Below, in pieces: positions 1 to 3,988 of a stretch of 5,245 bases of DNA. Source of the stretch: an uncultured Oscillospiraceae bacterium. Lineage in GTDB: Bacteria > Bacillota > Clostridia > Oscillospirales > Oscillospiraceae. Numbering within the stretch: the stretch's first letter is position 1; each line of letters opens with the position of its first letter. The notes beneath the pieces are model-generated. The model ran no database searches and was not told the DNA's origin. It saw nothing but the letters and a program-made list of their open reading frames with translations. The position numbers and the translations under genes are program-made. The stretch covers positions 1-5,245 of the forward strand of contig CAKTJA010000101.1 of the NCBI GenBank assembly GCA_934567115.1, in the 5' to 3' direction.

Positions 1-1067
1 GTGCAGACGATGATGGTGGTGGGCTTGCGCTTCCAGCCGAAGCGCTCGGTCAGAAACGCGACAACGCCCTCGATCAGGGAGATGCAGGAGGTCAGCGCCG
101 CGAAAAGGAGCAGCAGGTAGAACAGCATGCCGAAGAACCAGCCGCCGGACATCTGCTCGAACACGCCGGCGAGAGAGGCGAAGGCGAAGCCGCCGCCCTT
201 GCCGACATTCTCCGACCCGAGGGTCGCGAACACGGCGGGGACGATGATGAAGCCGGCGATCAGCGCGACAAGCGTATCCATCGTGCAGATCAGCGCGGTG
301 TTCTTGCCGAGATTTTCATGCTTGGGAAGGTAGGAGCCGTAGGTGACGATGATCGCCATGCCCAGAGACAGGGAGAAGAACGCCTGACCGAGCGCGGAAA
401 GGAAGGTGCTGAAGGTGACCTTGCTCCAGTCGCAGGTAAACATGTAGATAAAGCCCTCGCGCGCGCCGTCGAGCGTGGCGGAACGGATCAGCAGGATAAT
501 AAGGATGACGAACAGGGCGGGCATGCCGACCTTGTTGAACTTCTCGATGCCGCCTTCAACGCCCCTGACCAGAATGATGGCGTTGAGGGCCATGAAGACT
601 GCGGCAAAGAGGATGGCGGTAAGCGGGAAGAAGGTCGTTCCGGCGGCGGCGTCATAGCCGAGAAGACGGTAGAAATAGCCGAGGGGGTCGGCGTAGACCG
701 TTTCCGCCTCGGTCGCATAGGAGACGACGTAGCGAAGGACCCAGCCGCCGACATGGCAGTAGTAGCAGGTGATGATGCTCGCCACGGCGACGCCGACCGT
801 TCCGACCCAGCGGAAGCCGGGTCTTCCGAGCTTATCAAAGCAGTCGATGGCGTTGGCCTGAGCCGCGCGGCCGACGGCAAGCTCGGAGAGCATGACCGGC
901 ATGCCGATCACGGCGACGATAACCAGATAGATCAAAATATAGGCGCCGCCGCCGCCCTCAAACGCCTTGCCGGGAAATTTCCAGATGTTGCCGAGGCCGA
1001 CCGCACTGCCGGCTGCGGCGAGGAGGAAGCCGATCTTGCTCCCCCATTGCGCGCGATTGTTTTCCAT
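1..1067 (-). CDS. Sodium-dependent transporter, NSS/SNF family (3' end outside window)
   Basis: This is a membrane symporter of the neurotransmitter:sodium symporter family (LeuT fold), which uses the Na+ gradient to import amino acids or related small molecules. The visible 355 residues read through without a stop and leave the window, so the last transmembrane helices are missing. TM1 carries GSAVGLGNIWKFP at residues 20-32, with G20, A22, V23 and N27 at the same numbers as in LeuT. TM3 has YYCHVGGW near 102-109 and unwound TM6 has FFSLSLGMA near 230-238. TM8 has AALTS at 323-327, matching the LeuT Na2 ligands Ala351, Thr354 and Ser355, so the Na2 site appears intact. TM6 has Ser where LeuT has Thr254, a common variation. 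The ATG is preceded by AAAGGAG (1077-1083) at good spacing. It is divergent from a LysR regulator that probably controls it. The substrate cannot be told from sequence; family assignment is very secure. Confidence 0.95.
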   Translation of the reverse strand, partial: MENNRAQWGSKIGFLLAAAGSAVGLGNIWKFPGKAFEGGGGAYILIYLVIVAVIGMPVMLSELAVGRAAQANAIDCFDKLGRPGFRWVGTVGVAVASIITCYYCHVGGWVLRYVVSYATEAETVYADPLGYFYRLLGYDAAAGTTFFPLTAILFAAVFMALNAIILVRGVEGGIEKFNKVGMPALFVILIILLIRSATLDGAREGFIYMFTCDWSKVTFSTFLSALGQAFFSLSLGMAIIVTYGSYLPKHENLGKNTALICTMDTLVALIAGFIIVPAVFATLGSENVGKGGGFAFASLAGVFEQMSGGWFFGMLFYLLLLFAALTSCISLIEGVVAFLTERFGWKRKPTTIIVC

Positions 1068-1105
1068 GTGATTTCTCTCCTTTGATTCGCCTGTATTTTT
1101 TATAT

Positions 1106-1134
1106 ATCCTATAAAATTTACAGAAATTACACAA
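1106..1134 (-). promoter_or_regulatory. Possible sigma-A promoter of the NSS transporter
   Basis: Read on the minus strand, TTGTGT (1134-1129) and TAGGAT (1111-1106) are 17 bases apart, with an AT-rich TATATAA stretch just downstream. Both hexamers are only partial matches to TTGACA/TATAAT. The call rests mainly on position, about 40 bases before the start codon. The -35 hexamer would sit inside the dyad at 1128-1140, so a regulator bound there could affect polymerase. Confidence 0.3.
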
Positions 1135-1142
1135 ATTGTACA
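1114..1142. repeat. Three phased AAATT-ACA direct repeats in the divergent intergenic region
   Basis: Three copies of an AAATT motif each followed by ACA start at 1114 (AAATTTACA), 1124 (AAATTACACA) and 1133 (AAATTGTACA), with steps of 10 and 9 bases. That is close to one helical turn, so the copies face the same side of the DNA. Such phasing fits intrinsic bending or a regulator contacting one face. It may also be chance in AT-rich sequence. Confidence 0.45.
1128..1140. promoter_or_regulatory. Candidate LysR operator, T-N11-A dyad
   Basis: TACACAAATTGTA fits the T-N11-A form of LysR-type binding boxes and contains the perfect core dyad ACAA-A-TTGT (1131-1139). It lies midway between the two divergent start codons and overlaps the proposed transporter -35. 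The motif is seen directly; binding by the adjacent LysR protein is inferred from the usual behaviour of divergent LysR regulators. Confidence 0.4.
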
Positions 1143-1161
1143 TTTTTTCTTGCTAAATGTA
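1139..1161. promoter_or_regulatory. Inverted repeat over the lysR -35, candidate autoregulatory operator
   Basis: TACATTT (1139-1145) and AAATGTA (1155-1161) form a perfect 7-base inverted repeat with a 9-base spacer. It includes a T-N11-A arrangement (T1143 to A1155) and covers the -35 hexamer of the regulator's promoter at 1150-1155. Occupancy would be expected to block lysR transcription, as in the negative autoregulation common in this family. It directly adjoins the dyad at 1128-1140, so the two may act as paired recognition and activation sites. Confidence 0.4.
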
Positions 1162-1178
1162 AAGCGACGTATTATAAT
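1150..1178 (+). promoter_or_regulatory. Sigma-A promoter of the LysR regulator
   Basis: TTGCTA (1150-1155) and a perfect TATAAT (1173-1178) are separated by the optimal 17 bases. Transcription would begin near 1185 and give a leader of about 30 bases carrying an AAGGA Shine-Dalgarno at 1203-1207. This is the best housekeeping promoter in the window. Confidence 0.75.
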
Positions 1179-1215
1179 AAAAACATGAGTAATTCTAATA
1201 AAAAGGAAATGCCGA

Positions 1216-2100
1216 ATGGAAAGTAAGAAGCTTGAAGCGCTGGTCATGGCTGTGGATCTGGGCAGCTTTACCAAGGCGGCGGAGGTGCTGGGCTACACCC
1301 AGTCCGGCCTGACGCACATGATGAACTCGCTGGAAAAGGAGGTCGGCTTTACGCTGCTTGAGCGCGGGCGCAACGGCGTGAGCCTGACGGAGGAGGGGGA
1401 GCGCATCGCGCCCGCCGTCCGCGAGTTTTTGCAGGCGAACGCCCGGCTTGACAGCATGATCGCTCAGGTCGCCGATTCGCGCAGCGAGGTCATCCGCGTG
1501 AGCGCTTACGCAAGCATCGCGATGCACTGGCTTCCGGGGATCATTCAGCGCTTCCGCAAGGAGTGCCCCGACGTGAACGTGGACATCCGCATGGCCGATC
1601 ACGTGGACGTGCCCTATGAGCTGCTCGCGCAGGGGAAGATGGACGCGATCCTGGTCAGCCCGCAGGAGGGCGGCGATTACGAGTGGATCCATCTGGCGGA
1701 CGATCCGATGTACGCCGTGCTGCCGGGGGATTTTGACACGAAGGGGCGCGGCGCCTTTCCGCTCACGGAGTTTGAGGGGCGGGATTTTATCATGCCCGCG
1801 CAGGGCTTCGACAAGGATATCATGCGCATTTTCAACCGGATCGGCGTGAAGCCGCACGTCCTGCCGACGTGGGTGGACGACCCGACGGTCATCAACATGG
1901 TCGGTCACGGGCTTGGCGTGAGCATGATGACAGAGCTTACGCTTCGCGGGCGCTCCGGCGGTGTGACGCTGCTGCCGGTCGAGCCGGCGTCCTCGCGCGA
2001 GCTGGGGCTTGCCGTGCGCTCATGCGACGCTGCGAGCGACGGCCTTAGGAGGTTTATCGACTGCACAAAGCGCGTCGTTGAGGAGATGCAGCGCGGCTGA
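1216..2100 (+). CDS. LysR family transcriptional regulator
   Basis: This is a 294-residue DNA-binding regulator of the LysR family, at the usual family length. The N-terminal winged helix-turn-helix spans about residues 3-62 and includes the signature GSFTKAAEVLGYTQSGLTH (16-34), followed by LEKEVGFTLLER and a wing ending in SLTEEGE. A linker helix follows, then a periplasmic-binding-protein-like effector domain from about residue 91 to 288. That domain contains the typical late strand-turn INMVGHGLGVSMMTEL (226-241). The ATG has AAGGA at 1203-1207, 8 bases upstream; an ATG at 1209 is out of frame. It diverges from the NSS transporter across 148 bases containing LysR-like boxes, which suggests it controls the transporter and itself. 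The effector is unknown. No clear terminator follows it; only a weak 5-bp hairpin is seen just after the stop. Confidence 0.95.
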   Translation: MESKKLEALVMAVDLGSFTKAAEVLGYTQSGLTHMMNSLEKEVGFTLLERGRNGVSLTEEGERIAPAVREFLQANARLDSMIAQVADSRSEVIRVSAYASIAMHWLPGIIQRFRKECPDVNVDIRMADHVDVPYELLAQGKMDAILVSPQEGGDYEWIHLADDPMYAVLPGDFDTKGRGAFPLTEFEGRDFIMPAQGFDKDIMRIFNRIGVKPHVLPTWVDDPTVINMVGHGLGVSMMTELTLRGRSGGVTLLPVEPASSRELGLAVRSCDAASDGLRRFIDCTKRVVEEMQRG

Positions 2101-2116
2101 GCGTTGCAAAAGCGAC

Positions 2117-2144
2117 TTGTAATTTGCCGCGAAACGGGTACAAT
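2117..2144 (+). promoter_or_regulatory. Likely promoter of the DUF2156-GNAT gene (sigma-A, with a sigma-F-like -10)
   Basis: TTGTAA (2117-2122) and TACAAT (2139-2144) are 16 bases apart, an acceptable sigma-A promoter. The -10 region read as GGGTACAATA (2136-2145) also matches every fixed position of the sigma-F -10 pattern GGnnAnAHTR. However, no good sigma-F -35 is found at the expected distance, so housekeeping use is preferred. A start near 2151 would leave a leader of nearly 120 bases, supporting the ATG at 2269 rather than an upstream TTG. Confidence 0.45.
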
Positions 2145-2204
2145 AGCTGTTGCCGCAGCCGGCCGCGCCCGCAGGGAGCAGCCGTTACGATTTTTGCAGG
2201 ACCG

Positions 2205-2237
2205 GGACGCGCCGTCCTTCGCCGGGCGGAGGCGTCC
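2205..2237 (+). other. Stable hairpin in the leader of the DUF2156-GNAT gene
   Basis: GGACGC (2205-2210) pairs perfectly with GCGTCC (2232-2237). Inside it CCGTC (2212-2216) pairs with GGCGG (2225-2229), allowing one G-U pair, leaving an 8-base loop. No T run follows, so it is not a normal intrinsic terminator. It ends 31 bases before the start codon and does not cover the weak purine-rich ribosome-binding region. It could stabilise the mRNA or bind a regulator; no known riboswitch class is recognised. Confidence 0.4.
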
Positions 2238-2268
2238 AAATACGAAAGAGAAAAGAGAGCGTTGCCCT

Positions 2269-3669
2269 ATGCTTACCTTTAAGCCTGTGACGCAGCGGGA
2301 CGTGTCCCGTCTGCGCCGTTACTATAAAAGCTGCGATTATCAGCTGTGCGAATACTCCGCGCTTGTAAAGCTCATGTGGCGGGAGCGCCTTCATCCGAGC
2401 TGGGCCGAGGGCGCGGGCTGTCTGATCGTGCGCAATCTGATCGACGAACAGGTCTGCTTCGACTATCCCGTGCCGGGGCCGGACGGGGACGCGTCCGCCG
2501 CGCTCGGGCTGATCGAGGAATACTGCCTTGAGCAGGGGATACCCCTTGTGCTTTCGGTCGTGCCGCAGAGTAAGGCCGCAGAGCTGGCGCTTCGGTATCC
2601 ATACTTTCAGATGTCCGCGCCGCGCGTCTGGCGCGACTATATCTATGCGGCGGAGGACATGCGTGAGTTCGCGGGCCGCCGCTACTCGGGTCAGCGGAAC
2701 CACATCAACAAATTCCGCAAGCTTTATCCGGACGCGGAGTTCCGCGTTCTCGGCAGAGAGGACCTTCCGCTTATCACGCAGTTCTGGCGCGAGTACGAGT
2801 CGGTTTTTACCAAGCAGACCGGCTCGGCGAAAAACGAGCTGCGCTACGCCGAGAGGATGCTTCGCATGACCGGCAGCCCGCACTTTCCCGTCGGCGGCAT
2901 GCTGCTTGACGGGAAGCTGATCTCGCTTTCGATGGCCGAGCGCTGCGGCGATACGCTTCAGATCCATATCGAGAAGGCGCTTTACGGCTATGAGGGCGTT
3001 TATCCCGCCGCTGTACAGGCCTTTGCGCAGACCTTCGCCGTGGACGGCGTGCGCTGGCTCAACCGCGAGGACGACGCGGGCGACAAGGGGCTGCGGACCT
3101 CGAAGCTGCAATATCTTCCGGATCATCTGGGGGCGAAGCTGCGCTTTGACGTGCAGAACGAGCTGTACCGCCTCGGCGCGGTCCCGACGCTTTCCACCGC
3201 GCGGCTGACGCTTTCGGCGCTGACGGAGGGGGACGCCGCCGCTTACGCGGCGCTCTGTCTGGACGACGAGCGCAACTGCTGGTGGGGCTACGATTTTCGC
3301 AAGGACTACGACGGCTCGCCCTATGAGGAGTATTTTCTCCGGACCGCGCGGGAGGATCTCGCGCTTTTCCGCGCCGTCAATTTCGCCGTGCGGCTGGACG
3401 GGCGGCTGATCGGCGAGGCGGTGCTCTACCGCTTCGACAGCCGGGGCGGGGCGGAGCTGGGCTGCCGCATCGCGCCGGAATACGCCGGTCACGGCTATGG
3501 GACGGAGGCGTTCGCCGCAGCGGCGGACTGGGCGCTTTACGGACTGCACCTGTCGCATGTGGTCGCCAAATGCTTCCGGGAGAACGACGCGTCGTATCGG
3601 ATGCTCTCCTCGTGCATGCGCCGCAGCGGAGAGGACGCGGAGTATTTCTACTTTGACAAAGAGGTTTGA
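2269..3669 (+). CDS. DUF2156 (PG lysyltransferase C-like) - GNAT acetyltransferase fusion protein
   Basis: A 466-residue soluble protein made of two units. Residues 1-300 match the DUF2156 / LPG_synthase_C type, related to the C-terminal catalytic part of MprF and to FemABX aminoacyltransferases. The evidence is an early CEYS motif (27-30), DYIY (123-126), RNHINKF (143-149), IHIEKA (232-237) and NREDDAGDKGLR (265-276). Residues 308-463 form a RimJ/RimL-like GNAT domain: TARLTLSAL at its start, the acetyl-CoA loop AGHGYGTEA (406-414) and the NDASYRML helix (439-446). No membrane segment is seen, unlike MprF. The substrate is unknown for either half; acyl transfer to an amine is the safest statement. 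The chosen ATG begins the conserved region and follows AAGAGAG, a weak Shine-Dalgarno; the frame stays open upstream to a TTG at 2104. A terminator-like hairpin follows the stop. Confidence 0.88.
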   Translation: MLTFKPVTQRDVSRLRRYYKSCDYQLCEYSALVKLMWRERLHPSWAEGAGCLIVRNLIDEQVCFDYPVPGPDGDASAALGLIEEYCLEQGIPLVLSVVPQSKAAELALRYPYFQMSAPRVWRDYIYAAEDMREFAGRRYSGQRNHINKFRKLYPDAEFRVLGREDLPLITQFWREYESVFTKQTGSAKNELRYAERMLRMTGSPHFPVGGMLLDGKLISLSMAERCGDTLQIHIEKALYGYEGVYPAAVQAFAQTFAVDGVRWLNREDDAGDKGLRTSKLQYLPDHLGAKLRFDVQNELYRLGAVPTLSTARLTLSALTEGDAAAYAALCLDDERNCWWGYDFRKDYDGSPYEEYFLRTAREDLALFRAVNFAVRLDGRLIGEAVLYRFDSRGGAELGCRIAPEYAGHGYGTEAFAAAADWALYGLHLSHVVAKCFRENDASYRMLSSCMRRSGEDAEYFYFDKEV

Positions 3670-3681
3670 GCGATATTTCCT

Positions 3682-3711
3682 GTATGAGAAAAACCGCCTC
3701 TGCGCACAATA
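3682..3711 (+). promoter_or_regulatory. Candidate forespore (sigma-G/sigma-F) promoter of the 62-aa gene
   Basis: GTATG (3682-3686) fits the sigma-G -35 pattern gHATR. Exactly 18 bases later CACAATA (3705-3711) fits the -10 pattern CATnHTA with one mismatch. Read for sigma-F, GCGCACAATA (3702-3711) misses GGnnAnAHTR at one position, with a 15-base gap to the same -35. Transcription would begin near 3718 and leave only about 12 leader bases, including AGGTGA. The -10 lies largely in the loop of the hairpin at 3688-3729. Confidence 0.45.
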
Positions 3712-3729
3712 GCGCGGAGGTGATTTTTC
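3688..3729 (+). terminator. Terminator-like hairpin after the DUF2156-GNAT gene, covering the next gene's SD
   Basis: An 11-bp GC-rich stem (3695-3705 with 3712-3722, two G-U pairs) closes a 6-base loop ACAATA. After one C-A mismatch the pairing continues as GAAAAA (3688-3693) with TTTTTC (3724-3729). A-tract, strong stem and T-tract make it a plausible intrinsic terminator, possibly in both directions. It begins 19 bases after the acetyltransferase stop. Its right arm holds the Shine-Dalgarno of the 62-aa gene, so a read-through transcript would have that site hidden. Confidence 0.6.
3716..3723 (+). promoter_or_regulatory. Strong Shine-Dalgarno of the 62-aa gene
   Basis: GGAGGTGA is a full match to the 16S rRNA anti-Shine-Dalgarno and lies 6 bases before the ATG at 3730. 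It is the strongest ribosome-binding site in the window and the main reason for calling the short gene real. It forms part of the right arm of the hairpin at 3688-3729. Confidence 0.8.
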
Positions 3730-3918
3730 ATGTCTGAGCAGAATGTCGGCTACAGCGTTCTGAGATCGTACCTTGCGGGGGACGAGCGCGCCAACCGCTG
3801 CTTTGTCGGGCTGTCCTCCGACGAGCAGCAGAGGCTGATCTCCGGCGCGCAGAGCCTGCGCGACACGGACGAGGCCGCCAGCTACGTCTGGGAGTATCTG
3901 GGACGGCGGGGGCGCTGA
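3730..3918 (+). CDS. Hypothetical 62-residue protein, candidate forespore protein
   Basis: I do not recognise this protein. It is short, soluble and mostly polar, with no signal peptide or membrane helix. It has eight arginines and no lysine, against nine acidic residues, so it is near neutral. Residues 8-16 and 29-57 look helical; the second stretch includes LSSDEQQRLISGAQSL and ends in YVWEYLG. It does not resemble alpha/beta-type small acid-soluble spore proteins. Support for a real gene is the near-ideal Shine-Dalgarno GGAGGTGA, an ATG at correct spacing, and a tight fit between the acetyltransferase and spoVAF. A sigma-G/sigma-F-like promoter lies directly upstream and a hairpin overlaps its stop codon. 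A forespore role is inferred from that promoter and from spoVAF 70 bases downstream. Confidence 0.75.
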   Translation: MSEQNVGYSVLRSYLAGDERANRCFVGLSSDEQQRLISGAQSLRDTDEAASYVWEYLGRRGR

Positions 3919-3936
3919 CAGCGGCGAAGCCGCTGT
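3918..3936 (+). terminator. Hairpin overlapping the stop of the 62-aa gene, possible weak terminator
   Basis: ACAGCGGC (3918-3925) pairs perfectly with GCCGCTGT (3929-3936) around a GAA triloop. Its first base is the last base of the TGA stop. The only T run is TTTT at 3942-3945, five bases away, so termination may be partial. It ends just before the -35 of the spoVAF promoter and may separate the two transcripts. Confidence 0.5.
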
Positions 3937-3966
3937 ACATATTTTCCGCGTCCGCGCGCCATACTA
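3937..3966 (+). promoter_or_regulatory. Sigma-G promoter of spoVAF
   Basis: ACATA (3937-3941) and CATACTA (3960-3966) are separated by 18 bases. The -10 fits the sigma-G pattern CATnHTA at every position, and the -35 fits gHATR except for its first, less conserved base. Transcription would start near 3973, leaving a leader of about 16 bases that contains the GGAGG site of spoVAF. Sigma-G control agrees with known late forespore expression of spoVA genes. Confidence 0.75.
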
Positions 3967-3973
3967 CGGAAAA
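3942..3973. promoter_or_regulatory. Inverted repeat across the spoVAF promoter
   Basis: TTTTCCG (3942-3948) and CGGAAAA (3967-3973) form a perfect 7-base inverted repeat with an 18-base spacer. The arms abut the -35 and -10 hexamers on their downstream sides, so a dimeric regulator bound here would cover the promoter. Forespore regulators such as SpoVT or RsfA are possible binders, but I know of no site match to claim. Confidence 0.3.
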
Positions 3974-3988
3974 ACAGCGGAGGCGGCT

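Noticed and set aside
318..1085. Plus-strand open frame of 255 codons over the NSS transporter
   Set aside because: The product is highly charged, Asp/Gly-rich and without a domain; the minus strand encodes a conserved transporter.
2103..2116. Possible terminator just after lysR (GTTGC-AAAA-GCGAC)
   Set aside because: The stem is only 5 bp with a G-U pair and is followed by TTGTAATTT rather than a real T run; too weak to call.
2104..2268. In-frame TTG start giving a 521-residue version of the acetyltransferase fusion
   Set aside because: No Shine-Dalgarno precedes the TTG, the proposed promoter lies downstream of it, the extra 55 residues are low-complexity and Arg-rich, and the DUF2156 region begins right at the ATG at 2269.
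2185..3558. Antisense open frame of 457 codons over the acetyltransferase fusion
   Set aside because: Same cause: GC-rich codon use leaves the opposite strand open. The sense frame has recognisable domains.
3688..3729. Reading the hairpin before the 62-aa gene as a riboswitch
   Set aside because: It is a single stem with a 6-base loop and lacks the conserved core of any riboswitch class I know; terminator plus SD masking explains it more simply.
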